Origin: Cobetia sp. cqz5-12
GTDB taxonomy: Bacteria; Pseudomonadota; Gammaproteobacteria; Pseudomonadales; Halomonadaceae
Length of the DNA stretch: 64,000 nucleotides
Reading direction: 5' to 3'
Assembly: GCF_016495405.1 (NCBI RefSeq)
Contig: NZ_CP044522.1
Location: 744,001 to 808,000, forward strand
Positions within the stretch are counted from its first letter, which is position 1; each line of letters opens with the position of its first letter. A model generated the notes under the pieces. That model worked only from the letters and a program-made list of their open reading frames with translations. It had not been told where the DNA came from and searched no databases. A program made the position numbers and the translations under genes. Of the stretch, positions 55,082 to 63,512 are shown in pieces.

Positions 55082-56452
55082 ATGAGCCAGGCCTTTGATG
55101 CCGTTGCTCAGCAACAACTGCTCGAGCGTCGCGTCAGCGAAGCTCTCGAGCTTGCCCGCAGCCTGGGGGCCGACGCCTGTGAGGTCGGTGCCAGCGTCGA
55201 TCAGGGCGTCAGCATCTCGGTACGTGACGGCGAAGTCGAGACGGTCGAGCTGTCGCGTGATCAGGGTATCGGCGTGACTGTCTACCTCGGCAACCGCAAG
55301 GGCAGCGCGACCTCTTCCGATGCCGGCAGCGATTCGATTCGTGCCGCGGTCGAGAAGGCGGTCTCCATTGCGCACTACACCGGCGAAGACAGCTTTGCCG
55401 GTCTGGCGCCTGCCGAGCTGATGGCCACTGACTTCCCTGACCTCAAGGCGCACCACCCCTGGGCGATCAGCGTCGATGAAGCGACTGATCTGGCGCTGGC
55501 CTGTGAGCGTGCCGGGCTGGAAGTGGAAGGTATCGCGCAGTCCGAAGGTGCCAGCTTCTCCAGTGGTGAAGGCGTACAGGTCTATGGCAACAGCCATGGG
55601 TTCCTGGCCAGCCAGTGCGGCAGCCGCCACTCGATGTCGTGCATGCTGATCGCCAAGGATGCACAGGGCATGCAGCGTGACTATGACTACACCAGTGTGC
55701 GCAATCCGGCAGACCTGCGCTCCCCCGAGTCGGTGGGTCGTGAAGCCGCGCGCCGCACGTTGGCGCGTTTGAATGCGCGCAAGGTGGCGACGGGTCGCAT
55801 GCCGGTGCTGTTCGATCCGCAGATGTCGGCGGGGCTGGTCGGCCATTATCTGTCTGCCATCGCCGGTGGCTCGCTCTACCGTGAGTCCAGCTTCCTGTGC
55901 GATAGCCTGGGTCAGCCGCTGTTCCCTGACTGGTTCACGCTGGGCGAGAAGCCGCGGGAAGTCGGTGGCATGTCCAGCGCCGCCTTCGACAATGATGGTG
56001 TCGCGACGCGTGACAATGTCTACTTTGCCGACGGCAAGGTGCAGAGCTATATGCTGAGCGCCTACAGTGCCCGGCGCCTGAACATGCAGACTACCGGCAA
56101 CGCCGGCGGCGCGCGCAACGTGCGGATCACCGCGCCGCTGACCTCCCTCGATGAAATGCTCAAGCAGATGGGCACCGGCGTACTGGTGACCGAGCTGATG
56201 GGCCAGGGCGTCAACGGCGTCACCGGTGACTACTCACGCGGCGCCTCCGGTTTCTGGGTCGAGAACGGCGAGATCCAGCATGCGGTCGAGGAGTTCACCA
56301 TTGCCGGCAATCTGCGCGACATGGCGGCCAATCTGCTGGCGGTCGGTGATGATGTCGATACGCGTGGCAGCATCCACAGCGGTAGCTGGCTGATCGATGG
56401 CATGACCGTCGCCGGCATGTCCGAAGGCGAAGATGATGAGCTGGAAGGCTGA
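55082..56452 (+). CDS. pmbA: TldE/PmbA, partner subunit of TldD
   Basis: The non-zinc subunit of the TldD/E protease, 456 aa (E. coli 450). Lacks HExxxH, as expected. Shows GADACEVGASVDQGVSISVR, GNRKGSATSSD, the GRMPVLFDPQMSAGLVGH segment and VTELMGQGVNGVTGDYSRGA. AGAAGGAGAA precedes the ATG. Divergent from darP, with start codons only 76 bp apart. Confidence 0.96.
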   Translation: MSQAFDAVAQQQLLERRVSEALELARSLGADACEVGASVDQGVSISVRDGEVETVELSRDQGIGVTVYLGNRKGSATSSDAGSDSIRAAVEKAVSIAHYTGEDSFAGLAPAELMATDFPDLKAHHPWAISVDEATDLALACERAGLEVEGIAQSEGASFSSGEGVQVYGNSHGFLASQCGSRHSMSCMLIAKDAQGMQRDYDYTSVRNPADLRSPESVGREAARRTLARLNARKVATGRMPVLFDPQMSAGLVGHYLSAIAGGSLYRESSFLCDSLGQPLFPDWFTLGEKPREVGGMSSAAFDNDGVATRDNVYFADGKVQSYMLSAYSARRLNMQTTGNAGGARNVRITAPLTSLDEMLKQMGTGVLVTELMGQGVNGVTGDYSRGASGFWVENGEIQHAVEEFTIAGNLRDMAANLLAVGDDVDTRGSIHSGSWLIDGMTVAGMSEGEDDELEG

Positions 56453-56491
56453 TCGCTGACGCTTCTCTGATCACGCAACAGGCGAGAAACG

Positions 56492-56526
56492 ACACGGCCG
56501 CTCCCTTGGGGGCGGCCGTGTTGTGT
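56492..56526 (+). terminator. Intrinsic terminator of pmbA
   Basis: ACACGGCCGC (56492-56501) pairs with GCGGCCGTGT (56512-56521), then TTGTGT. It also borders the convergent mgtE. Confidence 0.75.
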
Positions 56527-56557
56527 CTGGAGCATTCATTGGAACCCGTCGGGCGTA

Positions 56558-57913
56558 TTACAGATAGAGCCAGGTCGCCAGCCCCAGGAAGGCCATGAAG
56601 CCGATCACGTCGGTCACGGTGGTCAATATCACGCTGCCGGAGAGGGCAGGGTCGATATTGAGTTTCTTGAGCAGCACCGGCAGCAGCGTGCCTGTCACGG
56701 CCGCGATCAACAGGTTGATCATGATCGCGGCGCCGATGATGGCCCCCAGCTGGACATCCCCGAACCACACGATGGCGATGCCTGCCACCACCACGGCCCA
56801 TAACAGGCCGTTGAGTCCCGCGACGATGACTTCGCGCTTGAGTAGCCAGCGCACGTTGCCACTCTTGACGTGCCCCAGCGCGATACCACGAATCAGGACA
56901 GTGAGTGCCTGAGAGCCTGCGATGCCGCCCATGCTGGCGACGATAGGCATCAGCACGGCCAGTGCGGTGATCTTCTGGATGGTGCCTTCGAACATGCCGA
57001 TCACGGCGGAGGCCATGAAGGCGGTCAGCAGGTTGATTCCGAGCCAGACGGCGCGGCGCCATGAGGTTCGCATCACGGGAGAGAAGGTGTCTTCGTCCTC
57101 ATCCATCCCCGCCATCGACATCACCTGGTGCTCGGCGTCGCCACGGATGACGTCAACCACGTCATCGATGGTGATACGGCCCAGCAGGTTGCCATCGCCG
57201 CCGACCACGGGCGCCGAGATCAGATCGTGCTTCTCGAACAGCGAGGCGACTTCGGTTTCCGGCATCAGCGCCGGAATCACCACGCTGTCAGTGTCCATCA
57301 CTTCGCGCACCGTGACGCCGGGGTCCGAGACCAGCAGGCGATTGATGGGCAGGGCACCGATGAATTCGTCGCGACGTGAGACGACCAGCAGGGTATCGGT
57401 GGAGTCGGGCAGGCGCTCGTGACGGCGAATGTAGCGCAGCACCACATCCAGGGTGATGTCCGGACGAATGGTGATGGTGTCCGTGTTCATCAGGCCGCCG
57501 GCGGTGTCCTCCGGGAAGGACAGTACCGTTTCGACGCGCAGGCGTTCCTGCGTCTCCATGGAGTCGAGGACTTCGAGGATCACTGCATTCGGCAGGCGCT
57601 GCAGAATGTCGGCGACATCATCCGGTTCCAGATTCTCGGTGGCGGCGAGAACGTCAACGGCGTCCATGTCCTTGAGGAAGTCGGTCTGGATGTCTTCGCC
57701 AAGGTATTGAAGGACATCGCCCTGCAGCTCGGCATCGACCAGCTCCCAGAGCAGATTACGTTCCTTGGGGGGCGAGGATTCCAGCAAGTGCGCCACGTCC
57801 ACTGGCGCGAGGCCGCGATTGAGCATGCGTCTTGCCTGTTCCAGCTCGCCGCTTTCCAGCGCCTGTGACAGGCGATCAAGTCTTGGCTTGAGTTTACGAG
57901 ACGTCTTGCTCAT
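56558..57913 (-). CDS. mgtE: Magnesium transporter MgtE
   Basis: A Mg2+ channel/transporter, 451 aa, the standard length. An N-terminal superhelical sensor (LESSPPKERNLLWELV), paired CBS domains (about 130-255; FPEDTAGGLMNTD, DLISAPVVGGDGNLLGRITIDDVVDVI), a connecting helix, and five transmembrane helices (ASMGGIAGSQALTVLIRGIALG is the conserved pore region). GGGGAAG lies upstream of the ATG. It is the last gene of the minus-strand series, 343 bp from ptsO. Confidence 0.96.
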   Translation of the reverse strand: MSKTSRKLKPRLDRLSQALESGELEQARRMLNRGLAPVDVAHLLESSPPKERNLLWELVDAELQGDVLQYLGEDIQTDFLKDMDAVDVLAATENLEPDDVADILQRLPNAVILEVLDSMETQERLRVETVLSFPEDTAGGLMNTDTITIRPDITLDVVLRYIRRHERLPDSTDTLLVVSRRDEFIGALPINRLLVSDPGVTVREVMDTDSVVIPALMPETEVASLFEKHDLISAPVVGGDGNLLGRITIDDVVDVIRGDAEHQVMSMAGMDEDEDTFSPVMRTSWRRAVWLGINLLTAFMASAVIGMFEGTIQKITALAVLMPIVASMGGIAGSQALTVLIRGIALGHVKSGNVRWLLKREVIVAGLNGLLWAVVVAGIAIVWFGDVQLGAIIGAAIMINLLIAAVTGTLLPVLLKKLNIDPALSGSVILTTVTDVIGFMAFLGLATWLYL

Positions 57914-58256
57914 CTGTCGGCTTCCCCTGTCGACATGAAGGTCAGCACTGATTCTACCATTGGCCCAGGGGGGCGCGTCGACAAAAGAAAACAGTGTTTC
58001 TTATCAAAAGGACAATTCACGTCCCGTCACTGGCGCAAAAGCAGCGTTGTCTGGCTGTCAGGCGCAAGGATCGGTGCAGGGATAGGTGTGAGGACGGATA
58101 CAAGAATAGTCGCGAGAAGCCCGTGCAAGCAGTGATGGCTGTCGCCCAGGGGGATGCCAAAGGGGGGGGGCTGACCGAAAGGAAGGTGGAGTGCAAAGAG
58201 CGAAAGAGGCGAGAGCCCGAGGAGCTGATCACAATGCACAGCCCTGTCAGTGGCGG
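57914..58256. other. mgtE upstream region (ptsO-mgtE interval)
   Basis: 343 bp without a recognisable gene. It holds a G9 run on the plus strand (58162-58170). No magnesium riboswitch could be identified by eye. The length suggests mgtE has its own promoter. Confidence 0.5.
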
Positions 58257-58526
58257 TTACTCGTCTTCCTCGAAGCGCGCCTCGAACAGCGCTTCGATGG
58301 CCAGCATCGCCTCATCGGCCTGTTCGCCCTCGATATCGATCAGCAGCGTGGTGCCGCAGGGCGCGGCCAGCATCAGCAATGCCATCACATTGGCCGCATT
58401 GGCGCGTCGCTCGCCATGGCTGACCATCACCGTCGCGGAATAGGGCGCACAGCAATTGACCAGCTTGGTGGCTGCGCGGGCATGCAGACCGCGACGGTTG
58501 GTCAATATCAGCTCACGAGAGGCCAT
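58257..58526 (-). CDS. ptsO: HPr-like phosphocarrier NPr
   Basis: The phosphocarrier of the nitrogen PTS, 89 aa. The active His is H15 in RRGLHARAATKLV; AANVMALLMLAAPCGTTL matches the Ser-46 region of HPr proteins. AGGAGC precedes ATG 58526. The start lies inside the end of rapZ (14-bp overlap), implying translational coupling. Confidence 0.95.
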   Translation of the reverse strand: MASRELILTNRRGLHARAATKLVNCCAPYSATVMVSHGERRANAANVMALLMLAAPCGTTLLIDIEGEQADEAMLAIEALFEARFEEDE

Positions 58527-59508
58527 CGCGGTGCTCCTGCTGACGCTTTTGTTGATCGCTCTTCTGACTGTCCTGTGCGCTGGCAGATACATGGCTTGGC
58601 TCGGCCGTCTCGCCGTCACTTGCCTCACCCGCGTTGCTCAGCGCGGTATGAATGCCCAGCTCGCGGTGACGCAGACGCACCTCAGGCAGGCGCTCGGCAA
58701 AATAGCTCGCCAGCTGTTCGCACAGGTAGACGCTGCGATGCTGGCCGCCGGTACAACCCACGGATACCGTCAGGTAGCTGCGATTGCTGTCCTGATAGGC
58801 GGGCAACCAGCGTTCCAGCCAGCCGGCGATATCGTCATGCATCGCCTGGACGGTGGGGTAGCGCTGCAGGAATTCCGCCACGCTGTCATCGCGACCGGTA
58901 TCGCCGCGCAGGTTGATGTCCCAGTACGGGTTGGGCAGGCAGCGGGCATCGAACACCATGTCGGCGTCGGTCGGTACGCCATGCTTGAAGCCGAAGGATT
59001 CAAAGGTCAGCGTCAGGTGGCGGGAGCTGTGCTGGGCGACCTGTTCGGTGATACGCGAGCGCAGGTCGTGCACGCTCAGGTTGGTCGAGTCAATGACCAG
59101 ATCGGCCTTCTGGCGAATGGGAGCGAGCGTCTTCTGCTCGATCTCGATGGCCTCGGCCAGGGTGTGGTCGTTGTCGCGCGTCAGAGGGTGACGACGACGG
59201 GTCGCCGAGTAGCGTTCCAGCAGCACTCGTGAATCGGTGGTCAGGTAGACGACCTGGACGTCCATGCCGCTCTGGCGGACGCTGTCGAGCAATTCGGGGA
59301 AGCGGGTCAAGGCTTCCGGCAGGTTGCGGGCATCGATGGAGACCGCGATGCGCCGGCGCGCCGGGCTGTCCTTTTCGAGCTGATCGACCAGTGGTGCCAG
59401 CAGCATGCCGGGCAGATTGTCGATGGCATAGTAGCCAATATCTTCCAGCGCCTGGAGCGCGATGGACTTCCCGGAGCCGGAGCGGCCGCTGATGATCACG
59501 ATCTTCAT
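58513..59508 (-). CDS. rapZ: RNase adapter protein RapZ
   Basis: A P-loop RNA-binding protein that in E. coli targets GlmZ sRNA to RNase E, controlling glmS. 331 aa, against 284 in E. coli. Walker A GRSGSGKS (residues 8-15), the DNLPGMLL segment, STNLSVHDLR, and the C-terminal VGCTGGQHRSVYLCEQLA domain are present. Beyond the conserved HREL end there is a polar Gln/Ser/Lys-rich tail of about 45 residues that overlaps ptsO. Confidence 0.95.
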   Translation of the reverse strand: MKIVIISGRSGSGKSIALQALEDIGYYAIDNLPGMLLAPLVDQLEKDSPARRRIAVSIDARNLPEALTRFPELLDSVRQSGMDVQVVYLTTDSRVLLERYSATRRRHPLTRDNDHTLAEAIEIEQKTLAPIRQKADLVIDSTNLSVHDLRSRITEQVAQHSSRHLTLTFESFGFKHGVPTDADMVFDARCLPNPYWDINLRGDTGRDDSVAEFLQRYPTVQAMHDDIAGWLERWLPAYQDSNRSYLTVSVGCTGGQHRSVYLCEQLASYFAERLPEVRLRHRELGIHTALSNAGEASDGETAEPSHVSASAQDSQKSDQQKRQQEHRDGLS

Positions 59509-59617
59509 GAAGTGCTCTCCAAGGGCGAGGTCAACGTCGAAAGAATGCAGGGGTGGGGCAGAAGGCTGCCCGCTATCAGTGCGCTGTACGTCGGCCGATG
59601 GAAGGCCAGCAAGACGA

Positions 59618-59640
59618 AAGCCCGGACGATGTCCGGGCCT
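59618..59640 (-). terminator. Hairpin between ptsN and rapZ
   Basis: GCCCGGAC (59620-59627) pairs with GTCCGGGC (59631-59638); on the minus strand TTTCG follows. A weak terminator or attenuator just after ptsN. Confidence 0.6.
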
Positions 59641-59645
59641 GTCAT

Positions 59646-60116
59646 TCAGCGCGCCGGTAATTCGGCGATGGCTTGGGTCAATGCCTCAAAGAGTGCACGC
59701 TGGCTGTCTGCCTGGCGCAGAGCCGAGCGATTGGTCGGGGAATTGAGCAATTCCGCGACCTGCCCGAGCAGCGTCAGATGGGTCTCATCCGCTTCCTCAG
59801 GTACCAGCAGCACGAACAGCAGATCGATGGGTTCTCCGTCGATGGCATCGAAGTCGATGGGTTCACCGAGCTTCAGAAACGCAGCGATTGGCGTCTTGCA
59901 ATGCGGGCTGCGTGCATGGGGCACGGCCACACCGTGGCCAATGCCGGTCGACCCCAGTCTCTCGCGCCCGATCAGGCGCGAGAAGACTTCCTGACTATCC
60001 AGGCTGGGAATGTTCTGTGCGATGAAGGTGCTGAAGAATTCAAGCACCCGCTTCTTGCTCCCCCCGGGGACGCCGTAGAGCGTGCGCTCGGGGGGAAGGA
60101 TCTGATCAAGTGTCAT
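59646..60116 (-). CDS. ptsN: Nitrogen-PTS EIIA component PtsN
   Basis: The terminal phosphoacceptor of the nitrogen PTS, 156 aa, linking nitrogen status to K+ transport and other targets. The phosphorylated His is H67 in GVAVPHARS. It starts 9 bp after hpf without a clear Shine-Dalgarno, so coupling to hpf translation is likely. Confidence 0.95.
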   Translation of the reverse strand: MTLDQILPPERTLYGVPGGSKKRVLEFFSTFIAQNIPSLDSQEVFSRLIGRERLGSTGIGHGVAVPHARSPHCKTPIAAFLKLGEPIDFDAIDGEPIDLLFVLLVPEEADETHLTLLGQVAELLNSPTNRSALRQADSQRALFEALTQAIAELPAR

Positions 60117-60125
60117 GGCTGAAGG

Positions 60126-60434
60126 TCAACGGGTCCCGGTGCCCTGAGAGCGAGCCTGGGACTTTTCCTTGTGTTTGACCAGCTGGCGATCCAGCTTGTC
60201 GGCGAGCGCGTCGATGGCAGCGTACATGTTGGGGTCTTCTGCCAGGGCGTGGAGGTCAGCGCCTGCCGCGTGCAAGGTGCAGGCAGCCTGCTGGCGCTCC
60301 TTCTCGATCGACAGTGTCACCTGAACATTGGTGATGTTGTCGTAATGCCGTTCGAGGCGAGCGAGCTTCTCGTTGACGTAATCGCGGAGAGGATCGGTAA
60401 GTTCCACATGATGCCCGGTGATATTCACTTGCAT
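60126..60434 (-). CDS. hpf: Ribosome hibernation promoting factor HPF (short form)
   Basis: A small ribosome-binding stationary-phase factor, 102 aa. MQVNITGHHVELTDPLRDYV at the start and EDPNMYAAIDALADKLDRQL are typical. ATG 60434 is preferred to GTG 60440 from the AAGGAG spacing. Next to rpoN and ptsN as usual, but here separated from rpoN by about 650 bp. Confidence 0.95.
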   Translation of the reverse strand: MQVNITGHHVELTDPLRDYVNEKLARLERHYDNITNVQVTLSIEKERQQAACTLHAAGADLHALAEDPNMYAAIDALADKLDRQLVKHKEKSQARSQGTGTR

Positions 60435-61088
60435 GGACACGCTCCTTTATCCAGCGGGTTGCCATTCAATTGTAACCCTTTTTGACTACGAGCAAACCCT
60501 GATCGGACGCTCTGCAACAGGCTTGACGGCCACCGTCTGGTGATGTTTTCGCACCCTTGCCAGTGGCGTCAGATGTCGTGAGCGTCTGTACCGACAATGC
60601 CCAAGCTTTGCGCAAAGATCAACGCTGCGCTGCATCGTGGCTCAGTGCTTGTCTTCAACTCAGTGAGGGGTAACGGAGTGGACTTCAAGGGAGCGTCTGA
60701 TGGGTGGTGCGTGAAAGACGCGCAAGAAGGCGCGTTTTCGTCGCCAATCCCTGCATGTACGTCGCCTTTCAGGCGCTTCGATTGCGTGGAGCAAGCAGCC
60801 TGTCGGAGAGGTCACCAAGTGTCATCCACGTGCAATAGGCGCAAAAGTGACTTTAAAAACATGCGATTGACGTAGAATGGCACTACCGGAGCGGCAGATT
60901 TTTGCCATCATCCTGTGCTCCGTCATTGGCCATGATGGGGCATTGACGAGCGGTTGACGGGGTGACAGGGCGCGCGACAGGCGCCTGATACCCGCGAAGT
61001 CATAAGCTGGCGAGCGGAAGATCCAGCACTTGAAGTTGGCGGCGGCTGCCACTGTAGAGGTGAGGGCATGGCAGCCGCAGGTGTCGCG
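60435..61088. other. Long gene-free interval between rpoN and hpf
   Basis: 654 bp with no convincing ORF on either strand. One small plus-strand terminator-like hairpin is present: ACGCGC/GCGCGT (60718-60723, 60730-60735) followed by TTT. A TGGCAC sequence at 60878 is not a full sigma-54 site. The ribosome site AAGGAG of hpf lies at the left edge. Confidence 0.6.
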
Positions 61089-62537
61089 TCAGGCCAGACG
61101 CTTGCGCTCGCTGGAGGACGGGATGCCCATCGCCTCGCGATACTTGGCCACGGTACGGCGTGCGACCTCGATGCCATCGCTGGCGAGCAGATCGACCAGT
61201 CGAGAGTCGGAGAGAGGTTTGCGGGCCGGCTCTTCCGCGATCAGCTTGCGGATACGGGCACGAATGGCGGTGCTTGAGTGGGCGTCGCCACTGCCACTGC
61301 CACCGACCTGGCTCGAGAAGAAGAACTTGAGCTCGAAGACGCCGCGCGGGGTGTGGATATACTTCTGGGTCGTGACCCGCGAGATGGTCGACTCGTGCAT
61401 CTCGACCACTTCGGCGATGTTGGCCAGAATCAGCGGCTTCATGCCTTCCTCGCCTTGCTCGAGGAAGTCGATCTGGCGCGCCATGATCTCGCGGCCGACC
61501 TTGAGCAGGGTGTCATTGCGCGATGACAGGCTCTTCATCAGCCAGCGCGCTTCCTGCAGGTTGTCCTTGAGGAAGGTGTTGTCGGCGGACTTGTCGGCAC
61601 GCTTGATCAGCGCGGCGTATTCCGGCTGGATGCGCAGCTTGGGCAGCGCTTCCGGGTTGAGCTCGACCTGCCAGCCGTGGCGGGTATGACGCACCAGCAG
61701 ATCAGGGATCACGTAATCGCTGGCGGGCTCGCCCCAGGCGGATGCCGGACGCGGGTCGAGCGCGCGCACCAGGCGGATGACGTGATCCAGCTCGTCATCG
61801 TCAAGGCTCAGGCGGCGCTTTAGCAGCTTGCGGTCATCGTTGCCCAGTGCCTCGAGGAATTGACGTACCAGGCGTCGCGCCTGCGCCAGCAGCGGCAGGT
61901 CATCCGGCAACAGTGCCAGTTGCAGCAGCAGGCACTCGCGCAGATCACGGGCGAAGACGCCGGTCGGGTCGAACTGCTGCAGACGCAACAATACCTGCTC
62001 GAGCTCGGAGGCCTTGAGGCCGGGTAGACCCTGGCCGCGCAGGCCATCGACCAGCTCGTCGAGTGACAGGCTCAGATAGCCTGCTCCGTCGACGGCATCG
62101 ATCAGGCTCTCCGCCATCTGGCGTTCACGACCATCGAGGTCGGTCATTGCCAGCTGCCAGCGCAGGTGGTCCTGCAGGCTCTCGACACTGGTATTGCGAT
62201 CGAAGTCCGGCCCTTCTTCGCTCCCGCTGCCACTGCCGGAGCTGGTCAGGCTACCGGCGTGGTCCTGGTAGAGGTCCGACCAGTCACTGTCGAGGGGGTA
62301 TTCCTCGGGAATCTCGCTCGAGGAGTCGGCAGTGGAGATCTCGCTCGAATCCTGTGTCTCGACGACATCCAGCGACTCGTAGTCCTCGTCGAGCTCCAAC
62401 ATGGGGTTGGACTCGAGGGCTTGCTGAATCTCCTGACGCAGGTCGAGCGTCGACAGCTGCAGCAGCTGGATCGCTTGCTGAAGCTGCGGCGTCATGGTCA
62501 GCGAGGTGCCGAGGCGGAGTTGCAGGGTGGGTTTCAT
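61089..62537 (-). CDS. rpoN: RNA polymerase sigma-54 factor
   Basis: Sigma-N, 482 aa, for nitrogen, motility and other activator-dependent promoters. Region I MTPQLQQAIQLLQLSTLDL, an acidic region II with SSGSGSGSEEG, a core-binding domain, and the RpoN box ARRTVAKYRE at about residues 459-468 are intact. ATG 62537 (MKPTLQLRLG) aligns with E. coli; a TTG four codons upstream also opens the frame. A terminator after lptB suggests a separate promoter. Confidence 0.98.
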   Translation of the reverse strand: MKPTLQLRLGTSLTMTPQLQQAIQLLQLSTLDLRQEIQQALESNPMLELDEDYESLDVVETQDSSEISTADSSSEIPEEYPLDSDWSDLYQDHAGSLTSSGSGSGSEEGPDFDRNTSVESLQDHLRWQLAMTDLDGRERQMAESLIDAVDGAGYLSLSLDELVDGLRGQGLPGLKASELEQVLLRLQQFDPTGVFARDLRECLLLQLALLPDDLPLLAQARRLVRQFLEALGNDDRKLLKRRLSLDDDELDHVIRLVRALDPRPASAWGEPASDYVIPDLLVRHTRHGWQVELNPEALPKLRIQPEYAALIKRADKSADNTFLKDNLQEARWLMKSLSSRNDTLLKVGREIMARQIDFLEQGEEGMKPLILANIAEVVEMHESTISRVTTQKYIHTPRGVFELKFFFSSQVGGSGSGDAHSSTAIRARIRKLIAEEPARKPLSDSRLVDLLASDGIEVARRTVAKYREAMGIPSSSERKRLA

Positions 62538-62693
62538 GGAGTCAGTCAATTCACGGCAAAGGAACGTGCTTACTACGCTATACCGTGACTCGGGGCACTG
62601 ACAAGTGGTTGCCGTGAATATTCAAGCAACTTGCATGCCATGTTTCCACCAAGGTGGTATGGACGTCATGCATGCGTCTGATGTCAGACATGA

Positions 62694-62730
62694 AAAAGCC
62701 GCTACGCGATAAAATCACGCAGCGGCTTTT
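62694..62730 (-). terminator. Terminator after lptB
   Basis: AAAAGCCGCT (62694-62703) pairs with AGCGGCTTTT (62721-62730), with T tracts both ways; on the minus strand TTTTT follows the stem. It isolates lptAB from rpoN. Confidence 0.85.
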
Positions 62731-62771
62731 GAAGCTTTCGCCTCCGGTGGGGCTCAGCGTATCTGCTGACC

Positions 62772-63509
62772 CTAGAGCTTGAACTCGTGGCCCAGGTAGA
62801 CGTCGCGCACCTGCTGGTTGGCCAGGATGGAGTCTGCGTCACCGTGGGCGATGATCTGGCCATCGCCGACGATATAGGCGGTATCGCAGATATCGAGTGT
62901 CTCGCGCACGTTGTGGTCGGTGATCAGCACGCCGATGCCACGATCGCGCAGTTGGCGCACGATGCTCTTGATCTCGCCCACCGAGATGGGGTCGACGCCG
63001 GCAAAGGGCTCATCGAGCAGCACGAAGTCCGGCTCGGTGGCCAGTGCCCGGGCGATCTCGACCCGTCGACGCTCCCCGCCGGACAGGCTCATGCCGGCGC
63101 TGGCGCGGATGTGCGTGATGCTGAATTCCTCGAGCAACTCTTCAAGGCGTGCCTTGCGGCCATTGCGATCCAGGTCCTTGCGGGTCTCCAGAATCGCCAT
63201 GATGTTGTCGGCCACCGACAGCTTGCGGAAGATCGATGCCTCCTGCGGCAGATAGCCGATGCCGGCGCGTGCACGCTGATGCATGGCGGCAGCGGAGAGG
63301 TCCTTGTCATCGATGGAGACGTTGCCGGCATCGGCGCGCACCAGCCCGACGATCATGTAGAACGAGGTCGTCTTGCCGGCGCCGTTGGGGCCCAGCAGGC
63401 CGACGATGTCGCCCTGGCGGATCTCCAGCGAGATGTCCTTGACCACCTTGCGGCCCTTGTAGGCCTTGGCCAGATGGCGAGCGCTCAGCGTACGCGGAGT
63501 AGCAGTCAT
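62772..63509 (-). CDS. lptB: LPS export ABC transporter ATP-binding protein LptB
   Basis: The cytoplasmic ATPase of the LptB2FGC complex that extracts LPS from the inner membrane. 245 aa. Walker A GPNGAGKT (40-47), signature [15 protein letters not shown], Walker [15 protein letters not shown]-loop ITDHNVRET. It begins 3 bp after the lptA stop. Confidence 0.97.
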   Translation of the reverse strand: MTATPRTLSARHLAKAYKGRKVVKDISLEIRQGDIVGLLGPNGAGKTTSFYMIVGLVRADAGNVSIDDKDLSAAAMHQRARAGIGYLPQEASIFRKLSVADNIMAILETRKDLDRNGRKARLEELLEEFSITHIRASAGMSLSGGERRRVEIARALATEPDFVLLDEPFAGVDPISVGEIKSIVRQLRDRGIGVLITDHNVRETLDICDTAYIVGDGQIIAHGDADSILANQQVRDVYLGHEFKL

Positions 63510-63512
63510 GAC

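Noticed and set aside
57914..58256. Magnesium riboswitch upstream of mgtE
   Set aside because: No recognisable M-box or mgtA-type leader by eye; a covariance search would be needed to revive the idea.
60878..60896. Possible sigma-54 promoter (TGGCAC with GG-N10-GC) near rpoN
   Set aside because: The -12 element lacks TTGC; only the -24 half matches, which is expected by chance in this GC-rich sequence.
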